The position numbers were made by a program, and so were the translations under genes. Positions 25,849 through 34,525 of a stretch of 64,000 bases of DNA are shown here, piece by piece; the stretch's first letter is position 1, and the number at the start of each line of letters is the position of its first letter. The DNA comes from Leptospiraceae bacterium (GTDB lineage: Bacteria; Spirochaetota; Leptospiria; Leptospirales; Leptospiraceae), in contig JADJFV010000007.1 in the NCBI GenBank assembly GCA_016708435.1, forward strand, positions 124,001 to 188,000. Direction: 5' to 3'. The notes below the pieces were generated by a model. It was not told the origin of the DNA, made no database searches, and was given only the letters and a program-made list of their open reading frames with translations.

Positions 25849-26177
25849 AATCCTTCCAGTGCTACTTCTAAATCAGCGAATACTTTAAATGCTTTAGAAA
25901 AACCCATTACTTCAAAAGCATCTTTCACGGCTGGTTGAAAAGAACAGAGTCTAAGCTCACCCGTTTTTTTACGACAGGCGGTAAGTCCTGCAAGAAGTGC
26001 CCCTGCTCCTGCCGAGGAAAGGTAAGTAACATCTTTCATTTCTACAATGATCTTTGTTTTTCCAGAAGCAATGCCAGCTTCCAATTTTGCCTTGATGTTA
26101 GGCGAAGTATGTGCATCCATTACACCGTTTAATGTGAGTATCCAAATATTTTTAATTTCTGATTCTTTGATTTCCAT
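25845..26177 (-). CDS. STAS-domain anti-sigma-factor antagonist (RsbV-like)
   Basis: A 110-aa STAS protein: VVEMKDVTYLSSAGAGALLAG-type core, with Ser54/Ser55 at the usual phosphorylation site (normally DSSG). It should alternate between phosphorylated and free forms under the kinase and phosphatase encoded downstream. The acidic residue before the Ser pair is replaced (YLSS rather than DSS), but the site is otherwise standard. It lies 10 bp downstream of the 328-aa gene at 26188 and is probably in the same operon. Confidence 0.92.
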   Translation of the reverse strand: MEIKESEIKNIWILTLNGVMDAHTSPNIKAKLEAGIASGKTKIIVEMKDVTYLSSAGAGALLAGLTACRKKTGELRLCSFQPAVKDAFEVMGFSKAFKVFADLEVALEGF

Positions 26178-26187
26178 TTTTATTCCT

Positions 26188-27174
26188 TTAAATATTTTCT
26201 TTTCGAAGTTGTTTCCTTAAATCTTTCTTTGTGATCACGGCTTGCAACTTTCCTTCTAGCTCATCGATTTCTAGGAAGTATTTAATATCAGGGTTGCCTT
26301 GAAATGTAAAGGCATATTTTCGAATTCCTTGAATTGCCTTCTTTAAATCTCCTTCGGAAATTCCACTGAATATAGAATAGTAAAGCTGAATCGCCATGAA
26401 ATCATTTAGCTCCAGCGTAAATCCAGGCGAGCGATTCTCTAAGGCTTGAATTACTTGCTCGACTTCTTCTCGATTGTTATTCTCTTCTTCTGCATAATAA
26501 ATTAAATAGTTCGCAATTAATTTTCTACACCTATGAATATCACCTTTGTTGCTGAAAACAGAAATTTGATTGAAGAGTGCCAGTGCTTCTTTTTGAAGTT
26601 TGACTTTTACTTCTTTTTTACCAAGCTCTATGGGGTTTAATGCATCCGTTAGCTCCTGATTCGAAATATTTTCTAATTTGTCTTCAAAGGATTTTTCTTT
26701 TTTTACCTGGTTTTCTGAATTGAATTCTTTGAGTGGGTCTTTGATAATACTTACAAATTCCACTCCCTCTTCGCTTTTGGCTAACATCGATATGGCGCCA
26801 ATTCTATCTAGAAAGAATATGCTTGAGTTGCCGAGACTAGAAGCTGATTCTAAAAGAGACTGAGAAATCAATCTTTTACAAAGTGGACCTATTGTGTTTA
26901 GTTTAGATATATCTGATCTAGCTTCATCAATTCTCGCCATGATAAATTTAGAATCATTGTATTTCATCTGTCTTTCCCAACCTGCATAGACAAGTGGTTT
27001 GTATAGATGACGGTGAAATTGACTTTTTCCTGCTTTAGCAAGTAATCTAATATAACGGCTTAATTCTTCTGCTAGGGTTGGTGTTACTTTTGAAACTTTC
27101 TGAGCATCCACAGAATTCTCCTTCTTACTCTTCTTTGAGCCAAAGCAAATCTGCTTATGCTCTTTTCCTATCAC
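26188..27174 (-). CDS. Hypothetical cytoplasmic protein, first gene of the partner-switch operon
   Basis: A 328-aa protein without signal peptide or membrane helix. It is mainly helical, with segments such as LAEELSRYIRLLAKAGKSQF, a central acidic KKEKSFEDKLENISNQEL linker, and a C-terminal part that may be TPR-like (FNQISVFSNKGDIHRCRKLI, IQLYYSIFSGISEGDLKKAI). I do not recognise it. Location directly upstream of the STAS-kinase-phosphatase genes (10-bp gap) suggests it belongs to that signalling pathway, perhaps as its output or an adaptor. The 176 bp to the cyclase gene hold nothing obvious. Confidence 0.7.
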   Translation of the reverse strand: MIGKEHKQICFGSKKSKKENSVDAQKVSKVTPTLAEELSRYIRLLAKAGKSQFHRHLYKPLVYAGWERQMKYNDSKFIMARIDEARSDISKLNTIGPLCKRLISQSLLESASSLGNSSIFFLDRIGAISMLAKSEEGVEFVSIIKDPLKEFNSENQVKKEKSFEDKLENISNQELTDALNPIELGKKEVKVKLQKEALALFNQISVFSNKGDIHRCRKLIANYLIYYAEEENNNREEVEQVIQALENRSPGFTLELNDFMAIQLYYSIFSGISEGDLKKAIQGIRKYAFTFQGNPDIKYFLEIDELEGKLQAVITKKDLRKQLRKENI

Positions 27175-27350
27175 ATTCTTTCAGCCAATACAAAATTCAA
27201 GTGAAAATAATCCCTCAATCGACTATACTTCGTTCAGGCTTCGGTCAGAGTTCGATCAGGGTTCGATGCAAATTGCCCTTCGAATCGAAAGCATCTCGAA
27301 TCCTATTTGAATTTTGGTAAAGGGAAACTAAAACAAATTGTATATAAAAC

Positions 27351-28862
27351 TCAAACTCTTCCTTCTTCCACTTTATACACCTTTATACTCTTTTCTTTGC
27401 CTTTTAATTGGAAATCACCAAGCCTTGCAAAACGAAAATGGTCTTTCGCCAACTCATAGGTATTCTCTCCGAGTAGCACATTTGTTCCATGCTCTTTATT
27501 TAATTGCTCTAAGCGAGAAGCTATATTTACTTCGTCTCCGATGACAGTGTATTCCATTCGTTCTGCTGAGCCTATGTTTCCTGCAACGATTATGCCGGTA
27601 TTAATTCCGATTCGTGTAGATAATTGTCTATTCTTTCCAAACTTGCGATTAGAAGTTATCTTTTCAATCTCTAGTGCGGCTAGTATTGCATTAACCGCAT
27701 GATCTGGATCATCGAGAGGGACATTGAACATAGCAAAGATAGAATCTCCGATAAATTTATTCACAATCCCCTTATGACTTTGAATGATATTTACAAGAAC
27801 AGAAAAATATTCATTTAACATTTGAACGATTTCTTTAGGACTGAGTTCTTCTGAAATGGTGGTATAATTTGCGATATCCGTTACTAAGATTGTGCAGGAG
27901 CGAACTTCCCCTTCTACATTGATTTTTTTTTCGAGGATAACAGTGGCTATATCCTTAGTGACATACTTTCCGAACGTATCTCGAATCAATTCTCTTTCCT
28001 TTAATCCTTTTACCATTTCATTGAATTCTTTTGTAAGAACTCCAATTTCATCCTCTGTAGTAATAGCTGCCTGAGTTCCAAAGTCCCCTTCTCGCACTCG
28101 AGCAATTACTTTAAGCAAAGAATTGATTGGCTTTGTAAAAGAGCGGGTAATCAGAATTACTGCTATAACAGTTCCAATAAAAAGAACAAATCTGTCTATT
28201 AAGACAGTTTGTAGAGGACTTAGCTTTGTAAATTGAGCATATTTATGCTCTAATTCAAAAGCCATTTTCAATTCTAAAATTACAAGTAAAGAAGGCAGAA
28301 CCACTAGAAAAAGAAATACGAAGAATAAAGTAATTCCAATTTTTTTCTTTCCGTCCGCATAACGAATATTATACTCTGTAAATACTTTTTCTTTTAAGTC
28401 TAATTTAAAATCATTAATGATAAAATAGGCTAAGAATGCTGGAAAGAGCGCATAAATAAAATAAATCGCAGGCAAAATCGAATAAAAGAAAAACTCCGGT
28501 GGAATCTTTTCGATTACAAAATCATCAGGGCTTTTAAAGATAGTGGGAAAGAAATAAAGTGGCATGAGGGAAATAAGAATATAGACATTACCAATCAAAA
28601 ATATCCAAACTGTTGAATAGAGCGTAATTCTGTTTATCCGCTTTGTGGCTTGCATCGTTTCGATTCCATCAAGGAATAATTGTTCGATAGGCTTATAAAT
28701 AAAATAGGCTCCGAGGTAGTTCATCAGGACATATAAAATAAAATGAACAAAACCAAGTCCTAAAAATATAGTTAGCGATTGATGATATACAAAGTAAATG
28801 CTATCAAAGATTATAATAATTGGAAATAGTCCGAGCATGGAAAGATAGTATCTTTTTTTCAT
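27351..28862 (-). CDS. Membrane class III adenylate/guanylate cyclase with HAMP
   Basis: The start is taken as ATG 28862, with AGAGGTGA upstream; the longer frame begins at TTG 28883. The ~503-aa product has about six TM helices in the N-terminal half, a HAMP domain (about 245-300), and a class III nucleotide cyclase domain (about 315-500). Visible catalytic features are metal Asp in ILVTDIANYTTISEEL, Lys-Phe-Ile-Gly-Asp in IVNKFIGDSIFAMF, and the RIGINTGIIVAGNIGSAERM, YTVIGDEVNIASRLEQLN segments. It likely makes cAMP. Its obvious in-window receiver is the four-CNB protein at 1312-3021, though many others will exist in the genome. Confidence 0.92.
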   Translation of the reverse strand: MKKRYYLSMLGLFPIIIIFDSIYFVYHQSLTIFLGLGFVHFILYVLMNYLGAYFIYKPIEQLFLDGIETMQATKRINRITLYSTVWIFLIGNVYILISLMPLYFFPTIFKSPDDFVIEKIPPEFFFYSILPAIYFIYALFPAFLAYFIINDFKLDLKEKVFTEYNIRYADGKKKIGITLFFVFLFLVVLPSLLVILELKMAFELEHKYAQFTKLSPLQTVLIDRFVLFIGTVIAVILITRSFTKPINSLLKVIARVREGDFGTQAAITTEDEIGVLTKEFNEMVKGLKERELIRDTFGKYVTKDIATVILEKKINVEGEVRSCTILVTDIANYTTISEELSPKEIVQMLNEYFSVLVNIIQSHKGIVNKFIGDSIFAMFNVPLDDPDHAVNAILAALEIEKITSNRKFGKNRQLSTRIGINTGIIVAGNIGSAERMEYTVIGDEVNIASRLEQLNKEHGTNVLLGENTYELAKDHFRFARLGDFQLKGKEKSIKVYKVEEGRV

Positions 28863-28974
28863 GTTGTAGTTCACCTCTGGCAAATTTCAATTAAACACTC
28901 TTATTTACAAGTCAAATTTCTGTCTTGACGCCTTGATAAGCCGCATACGAGTATAAAATCAGGTAAGGACAAAG

Positions 28975-30183
28975 ATGAAGACAGAAACAAAATACGATAT
29001 AGTTATTTTTGGAGCGACAGGTTTTACGGGAGATTTAACCGCAAAGTATTTAGCAAATAGAATGAAAGAAGAACCATTTCGCTTAGGCATTGCCGGAAGA
29101 GATGAAATAAAATTAGCCGCACTAAAAAAAGCGTTAGTCGCTATTAATCCAGGTTGCAGCGAAGTTGGATTGATTCGAGCAGATGTAAATGACTATTCCA
29201 GTCTCTTAAATATGACTCGTGATACTAAGCTAGTCATCACGACTGTCGGTCCTTATCTTAAATATGGAGACAAAGTCGTAAAAGCTTGTGTAGAAGGCAA
29301 TGCGGATTATCTTGACTTAACCGGAGAGGGAGGATTTGTAAATCACGTTACCAATTTTTACGATAAAAAAGCAAAAGAGAACAAAGTAAAGATTTTAAAC
29401 TGTTGTGGTTTCGATTCAATACCCGCAGATCTAGGAACTTACTACACAGTAAAACAACTTCCTTCAAATGAGCCAATCGAAGTAGAATGCTTTGTGAGCT
29501 TTTCTTCAAATAACCCTTCTCCCCTTGGACAATTTAATTCGGTATCCGGAGGAACATGGCACTCGGCGATTGGGTTCATGAGTCTCTCAGAGTTAGATAG
29601 ACAAAAGTCTTCTTACATTCAAATTGCTCATTCTGCGACTAATGGTCGTTTGGTTCAACCAATACCGACCCAGTTTAGACTGAGAGAAGAATCAAAGACT
29701 TACGGAGCACCACTTCCTTTTGTAGATATTGAAGTAGTCCTACGCTCTGCTGCTGACTTAGATATTTATGGTCCCAATTTTACATACGGACACTATGCTG
29801 GAATTAATTCTACCGCAACTCTAATCGGCGGAGTCTTAGGTATGGGAATTATTTTTTCTCTCGCACAATTCGCGCCTACTCGTAATTTGCTCCTAAGTAT
29901 CAAGCAACCGGGTGATGGACCTGACAAAGAACAAAGAGAAAGTAACTCCTTCACTCTATCCTTTGTAGGCAAATCTAGAACTAAAACTGTTCGCACAGAA
30001 GTAACAGGAGGAGATCCGGGCTATGGCGATACTTCCAAAATGCTAGGCGAGTCAGCACTCTGTTTAATTCACGACTTTGTAGAACTTCCAGAAAAATATG
30101 GAGTCATCACGCCTGCCATAGCAATGGGAGATAAATTAATACCAAGACTTCAAAAAGCAGGAATCCGATTTAGAACTCTTTAA
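28975..30183 (+). CDS. Saccharopine-dehydrogenase-like / trans-acting enoyl reductase family oxidoreductase
   Basis: A 402-aa protein. An N-terminal Rossmann fold binds NAD(P) (YDIVIFGATGFTGDLTAKYL, GxTGxxG motif); VITTVGPYLKYGDKVVKACV and DYLDLTGEGGFV are typical of this family. The sequence NCCGFDSIPADLG is its signature. A short hydrophobic segment lies near 275-295. Relatives include the mycobacterial trans-acting enoyl reductase and eukaryotic SCCPDH, which act on lipids rather than saccharopine. SD AAGGACAAAG precedes the ATG. Substrate unknown, probably a lipid or polyketide chain. Confidence 0.88.
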   Translation: MKTETKYDIVIFGATGFTGDLTAKYLANRMKEEPFRLGIAGRDEIKLAALKKALVAINPGCSEVGLIRADVNDYSSLLNMTRDTKLVITTVGPYLKYGDKVVKACVEGNADYLDLTGEGGFVNHVTNFYDKKAKENKVKILNCCGFDSIPADLGTYYTVKQLPSNEPIEVECFVSFSSNNPSPLGQFNSVSGGTWHSAIGFMSLSELDRQKSSYIQIAHSATNGRLVQPIPTQFRLREESKTYGAPLPFVDIEVVLRSAADLDIYGPNFTYGHYAGINSTATLIGGVLGMGIIFSLAQFAPTRNLLLSIKQPGDGPDKEQRESNSFTLSFVGKSRTKTVRTEVTGGDPGYGDTSKMLGESALCLIHDFVELPEKYGVITPAIAMGDKLIPRLQKAGIRFRTL

Positions 30184-30228
30184 CTCATCTTATGGAAAGG
30201 AATAAAGCTATGGAATCCTTAATGAAAT

Positions 30229-30258
30229 TATTCATATTAGATATATCTAATATGAATA
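30229..30258. repeat. Perfect 30-bp AT-rich palindrome
   Basis: Bases 30229-30258 read the same on both strands (half-site TATTCATATTAGATA). It lies 46 bp after the oxidoreductase gene and has no loop. It is not a normal rho-independent terminator, since GC is low. It may be a binding site, a cruciform, or the end of a small repeat element with the GC-rich segment that follows. Confidence 0.85.
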
Positions 30259-30320
30259 GCCCGCGGCAGCGAACCCACCGTTAGGTGTAACCCCACCTTC
30301 AGCGCTGGGCACGCTGGTCA

Positions 30321-30347
30321 CTCACCTTGCGTAAGGTGAGATTTTTG
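30321..30347 (+). terminator. Rho-independent terminator
   Basis: CTCACCTT-GCGT-AAGGTGAG, a perfect 8-bp stem with a 4-nt loop, followed by ATTTTTG. It ends a structured GC-rich stretch (30259-30320) with further small inverted repeats, downstream of the oxidoreductase gene. Confidence 0.7.
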
Positions 30348-30391
30348 ATTATTTTCTTTACAGGTAAGGCTTTTAAAAAATGATTATTTGA

Positions 30392-31001
30392 ATGGCAGTT
30401 TCCCTTAATTCATTTACGAACTTTCTACATGCAGTTGCACTTGCTTCTTATACCTGGCTTGTATATACGGGGTTGAAAGAAGCAAGACCGCATTATGATA
30501 TTTATATTTTTGCTTGCTTTGGATTGTTATTCGTTATAAAAATCTTTGGGATTCTTGTTCATATTCCCAGTATTGAACAAGATAGAAATAAGCACAATTT
30601 TTTTTTGGACAATCATTTCCGTTCTAGTTGTTTTTTTAAACTATGCGACATTAAAATCAATTAATACTCATTTAGTTTTAGTATTAGCAGGAACTGGAAT
30701 TGTCTTTATACTTGCGAGTCTCTATATCCGATCTCTTTTTATTTCTGGGGGTAAATTTTATTTAATCGCTGCTGCCTTTACTATCGTTCACAGTCTTTGT
30801 GCTGTAATGACACGCGGTCAACTCAGCCTAGCCTGGTTTTACTTACTCATGTCTAACCTTCTTTGGATTGTATTCTCTAAAATCCCTTACTTGCATAAAC
30901 GAAAATATCACAATGATATCTATCATTTTATGTTAATTGGGAGCACCTACTATCTATACAGCACGATTGAATCAGGGCTTTGGAAAAATCCAATTTTTTA
31001 A
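30392..31001 (+). pseudogene. Polytopic membrane protein disrupted by a frameshift at a T9 tract
   Basis: Frame one from ATG 30392 gives MAVSLNSFTNFLHAVALASY.. with two TM helices. It runs into non-membrane sequence after the T9 run at 30598-30606 and stops at 30662. The frame ending at 31001 contains the rest: TIFFWTIISVLVVFLNYATL, more TM helices, and a C-terminal NDIYHFMLIGSTYYLY. Removing one T joins them into a protein of about 202 aa with six or so helices. Alternatives are slippage at the T run, real decay, or a consensus error. I recognise no function; no Shine-Dalgarno is evident. Confidence 0.7.
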
Positions 31002-31042
31002 AAACAGATTGACTTTTATTTTTCTTCTCAGAAATTTTGCCT

Positions 31043-31213
31043 ATGAACATGACTCTCGATGTAATCCTACTCGAAATTGCCAAGCTAGACTATGTAGACC
31101 AACAAAGTCTTTCCACCTTTCTAATTGATCTAGTCCATACCCAAGAAAAAATGCAACAAGCTATGGCTAATCTAGAAAAGGAAGAAAGTAGAATACTTAC
31201 TCATACTAAATAA
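31043..31213 (+). CDS. Small hypothetical protein (56 aa)
   Basis: An open frame from ATG 31043 to TAA 31211-31213 encodes MNMTLDVILLEIAKLDYVDQ.. then QSLSTFLIDLVHTQEKMQQA and a charged tail. The composition is that of a normal small helical protein with heptad-like Leu/Ile spacing. It follows the membrane protein gene by 41 bp on the same strand and fills the gap before the convergent YkgJ-like gene. No clear Shine-Dalgarno, so it is tentative. Confidence 0.45.
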   Translation: MNMTLDVILLEIAKLDYVDQQSLSTFLIDLVHTQEKMQQAMANLEKEESRILTHTK

Positions 31214-31223
31214 CGAACTTTGT

Positions 31224-31931
31224 TCATTGACTGGAATTGAATACTTTTTTTAATTCAAGAAACAATTCGTCATTAGCAGCTAATTCTACTTTGTCTACAA
31301 GCTTTTGAAACTTGGAATCTTCCGTGTTCGACTCCATATCAATTTCAAAGGAAGTAATATGAGAAATTCCTTTTGTAAACTTGGACAAGAGTAACTTCTT
31401 TAGCAAGGAAGAATAATCTTTAAACATAGAGTCTAAAGAAATTCCTGAAGCTTTAAAAAAATCTTCAATGCGGGTAATAAGGATATGATCTCCTGCCAGA
31501 TTCGAGTATTGGTATTCATCTAATCCCAGGCTGTCCAAAAAACTCTCCCACTCATTTGCATTTTTGCGCTCTTTATTATGACAATCATACGTTTGACAAA
31601 TGGAAGCTCCATAGAAAGAAAAGTTCTGACTCTTAGGATCCCCTGTTTTAATTGGATGAATCATACATCCAATTCTTTTATTTTCTAGATCAATATAACC
31701 TAGAAAGGGACAATTATAAATAGTTTCATCTTTTTTTGGATAAGAGTTTTCTTTTTGCTCCAATTCTTCTCGAAAAGAGATTACAGTTTCTCTCTTTGCA
31801 TAATCTACTGTTTCTGAAAAAATCGTAGTTCTTTCTTGCAAGATTTTTTTTAAAGCTGTGTGCGGATAATCTAGATTAAACAATCCACAACAAGCCCCAC
31901 AGGATGAACCTTTAGATTGACAAAGACTCAT
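31224..31931 (-). CDS. YkgJ-like Cys-cluster (CxxCC) protein
   Basis: A 235-aa cytoplasmic protein with a cysteine cluster typical of the YkgJ/CxxCxxCC zinc- or iron-binding family: CQSKGSSCGACCG at the N-terminus, YNCPFLG, IGCMIHP, and ICQTYDCHN. These would bind a metal or Fe-S cluster. It overlaps the CHAT gene by 4 bp and is the last gene of the sigma-246 aa-CHAT operon. A metal or redox input to that system is a reasonable inference. Alternatively, these proteins may carry out metal-dependent modification. Confidence 0.82.
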   Translation of the reverse strand: MSLCQSKGSSCGACCGLFNLDYPHTALKKILQERTTIFSETVDYAKRETVISFREELEQKENSYPKKDETIYNCPFLGYIDLENKRIGCMIHPIKTGDPKSQNFSFYGASICQTYDCHNKERKNANEWESFLDSLGLDEYQYSNLAGDHILITRIEDFFKASGISLDSMFKDYSSLLKKLLLSKFTKGISHITSFEIDMESNTEDSKFQKLVDKVELAANDELFLELKKVFNSSQ

Positions 31932-33742
31932 TTTAATATGGAAAGCAATTGATTGGTATTAAGATTCATAAATTCGAGAGATACTTCTGAATTTTGCGAA
32001 TTACCATTATTAATTGCATTGATCCCTAACAAAGGAAGGATAGCTTTCTTATTTTTATTCAGTAAGACTACCTTTCCTCTAAATTCATCGATACGGTTTA
32101 CAAAGAAAGCAAATTGACTCGAATCAATTTCCATCTCCTTTTTGTTGTATCCATAAAATAAATGATGTCGATCTGAATCATTGGAAATAAAAAAGATAAA
32201 GCATTTTTCAAATTCATTTAACTCAACTAATAGGTTTTCGTAATAATATTGGGAAGTAATTAAATAACCTTCTAGACTCTCTACATCCAGAACGCCTGTT
32301 CTAAATTTTTCAATCCAATTGATTATCTTATAAATTAAATCTTTATTGGAAAACAAGACAACTAAAAAAGATTCAATCACCATTGTGATTTGTAATTTCT
32401 TAAAATCCAAAATGGATTTGAAAATCAAATCCCACCATATTCCGAGGTTAAACTCATTTACCCGCTCAAAGTTCTGATTGAGTGCTTTGTATTTATGATC
32501 GCTTAATACAATAACTCCTATTAACTTCGAAAACTCTTCAAAGCTTTCAATAAAGGCTTTCATTTTGTTTTCACTGGTATCTGATCTTTCATGAGCAATG
32601 AAATTTGCATAGGAAACAGCGATTGGTGTTGGATAGGATTTTCGAATCATTAAGGGATCAATGATTTTATTTCGGTGATTATTGCTCTTATTTAATATGA
32701 TTCGATCGGGATGACCATACAAAGAATAATTTGCCCAAATCACATCGAGTGGATCATAATTCTTTCTAGCATATTCTCTCGCAATAAAAAGTGATTCGCC
32801 TAGACTCTTATCACTAAAAAGAGATAAATAAAATCGAATAGTAAAGTCAAGCGTAGTCGCGTTATCCGCTACTTCCCATTTGGTTCCAATAAAACTCATG
32901 ATGCCCGACATCAAAAAAGAACTAGCAAAATCATTCATGATGTTCTTTGGATTTTTTAAGCCGGGACTTCGAGAGGAGTTACAAGAATTGCTAAAAACTA
33001 AATTGGTAGAGAATGCACTATTTTTGATTTCTCTTGCTTTAAGAATTTTATCCCCGGATAACAACCAACCATTCTCCATTGGATCACTTGAAAAAAATAA
33101 ATGCCCGGCATAATGGATAATATTCTTTCCGCGGATCATTGATAGTAACTTCAGTTTTGTAATCTGAGAGCCAGCAATGAATTCAATGTCTAAAACAGAG
33201 GAAGGAACTTTTTCCTTTAGAACTTGAAAAAGTGTCTCGCCTTCTTTTTGTGCCCACTCTAAGTCTTCCGTTGGATCTGCAATGATTAGCATCTTTAACT
33301 TTTGATTAGTGGTCTCTTGTAAGAAAGTCTTTGAGCCTTTGATTGTTCTTCCAATTAAAAACCGATCTGATAGAAAACAATCTCCATCATACAATAACTC
33401 CCAGGGGATTTCTGCAAGACTACTGTCTATGTTAAAGTGTAAGTATTTTTCTGTTGTGGTTCGTAGATTATCCGAAATAGAACCTGGGAAAAACTGATCA
33501 TAAAAAGTCTCGCCGAGTATCTTTAATTCTTTTAAGACATCGGGCTTTACGCGAAAATTAGATTCATGGTTTGATAAAAAATTATTAGAAAGCTTTGACA
33601 GGTTTTCAATTTCTTTTACATATTCTGAAATTAAATCACTGTCAATTGAGGATTGAATGTGAGATTCCGAATGAAACTGCCCGGAATTTAGGAAGTTAAA
33701 TATATTTACATTTCCGACTCTATCAATAAGTAAATCAATCAT
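31928..33742 (-). CDS. CHAT-domain (caspase-like) protease
   Basis: A 604-aa protein. The CHAT fold spans about 95-350: FNIDSSLAEIPWELLYDG, catalytic His in NIIHYAGHLFF (His214), Cys in LVFSNSCNSSRS (Cys254), and SFIGTKWEVADNATTLDFTI, SLYGHPDRIIL near its end. The C-terminal 240 residues have no recognised family and may select the substrate. No TPR is obvious. It is the third gene of an operon: sigma factor (35428), 246-aa protein (34486, only 3 bp upstream), CHAT, YkgJ-like. CHAT proteases commonly act as executioners or cut a specific partner; the 246-aa product is the obvious candidate. Confidence 0.88.
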   Translation of the reverse strand: MIDLLIDRVGNVNIFNFLNSGQFHSESHIQSSIDSDLISEYVKEIENLSKLSNNFLSNHESNFRVKPDVLKELKILGETFYDQFFPGSISDNLRTTTEKYLHFNIDSSLAEIPWELLYDGDCFLSDRFLIGRTIKGSKTFLQETTNQKLKMLIIADPTEDLEWAQKEGETLFQVLKEKVPSSVLDIEFIAGSQITKLKLLSMIRGKNIIHYAGHLFFSSDPMENGWLLSGDKILKAREIKNSAFSTNLVFSNSCNSSRSPGLKNPKNIMNDFASSFLMSGIMSFIGTKWEVADNATTLDFTIRFYLSLFSDKSLGESLFIAREYARKNYDPLDVIWANYSLYGHPDRIILNKSNNHRNKIIDPLMIRKSYPTPIAVSYANFIAHERSDTSENKMKAFIESFEEFSKLIGVIVLSDHKYKALNQNFERVNEFNLGIWWDLIFKSILDFKKLQITMVIESFLVVLFSNKDLIYKIINWIEKFRTGVLDVESLEGYLITSQYYYENLLVELNEFEKCFIFFISNDSDRHHLFYGYNKKEMEIDSSQFAFFVNRIDEFRGKVVLLNKNKKAILPLLGINAINNGNSQNSEVSLEFMNLNTNQLLSILK

Positions 33743-33745
33743 TCC

Positions 33746-34486
33746 CTACAGCTTATCGGCAAAAAGGGATAAGTCAAATCTTTTTGAAATATTCTTACCC
33801 GTAAATTCAATATTATAGATGCCTTCTTTTAGTCCAGAGAAGGAAACCAGTCCTTCTGAATTAATATTACTGGAATAAATAAAGCGATTGTCCTTGCGCA
33901 GATTCACTTGATTGTAAAGGTTCACAAAGGAAGAATCAAACTTGACACTAAGGTAGGCTTCGTTTTCATTTTCCTGAATGACTTGGTATACAAGGCTCCC
34001 CTGATCAGTCTTCTCTAGCATACTAATGCTTTGTGGAATTGTATTAACCGAATTTCTAACGGATGGAATCGTCAATTCTAAAGGTGTAATCAAAGATTCA
34101 CCAAAGAAAGAACCAAGCAACTTCATACCAGCTTTCCCAAATCGTATGACCAATCGATCCTCTTCTTTCTGAGTAACCTTGTCTGCGTCCATGTAATTTT
34201 GAAGATAAAGCGGTAGTGGAATATTTTTTTCTTTCGAGATACTTGCATTCGCTTTTGCCAAATCCAAACTCTCAAAGAACTTTGAATCCTTTTCTATTAA
34301 AGAATCTAGATACTTTTTACTTTCGTGCTTAATCGCATACTGGACAGATTCCTCAATCTCAATCAACTCGGCAAAGTGCGAGTCATTTTCCAAAGCGAGA
34401 TCAAATAGTTTTTCATCGCCTTTTAGGAATAAGTCGATAACTTTCTCTGTATTATTTATTTCATTTGATTCATTCATAGGATTCAT
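33746..34486 (-). CDS. 246-aa protein between sigma factor and CHAT genes, possible sigma regulator
   Basis: No family recognised. There is no signal peptide or TM helix. The N-terminal half is acidic and helical (NTEKVIDLFLKGDEKLFDLA, FAELIEIEESVQYAIKHESK), with a conserved-looking central RLVIRFGKAGMKLLGSFFGE. The C-terminal part has beta strands (YLSVKFDSSFVNLYNQVNLR, GLKEGIYNIEFTGK) like a small Ig-type fold. It lies 39 bp after the sigma gene and 3 bp before the CHAT gene. In outline it resembles FecR- or anti-sigma-like partners, and by position it may hold the sigma factor until cleaved. That is inference from layout only. Confidence 0.6.
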   Translation of the reverse strand: MNPMNESNEINNTEKVIDLFLKGDEKLFDLALENDSHFAELIEIEESVQYAIKHESKKYLDSLIEKDSKFFESLDLAKANASISKEKNIPLPLYLQNYMDADKVTQKEEDRLVIRFGKAGMKLLGSFFGESLITPLELTIPSVRNSVNTIPQSISMLEKTDQGSLVYQVIQENENEAYLSVKFDSSFVNLYNQVNLRKDNRFIYSSNINSEGLVSFSGLKEGIYNIEFTGKNISKRFDLSLFADKL

Positions 34487-34525
34487 AGCCGACCTCTTGT
34501 AAATTAGAGACTTGATAATTATTGG

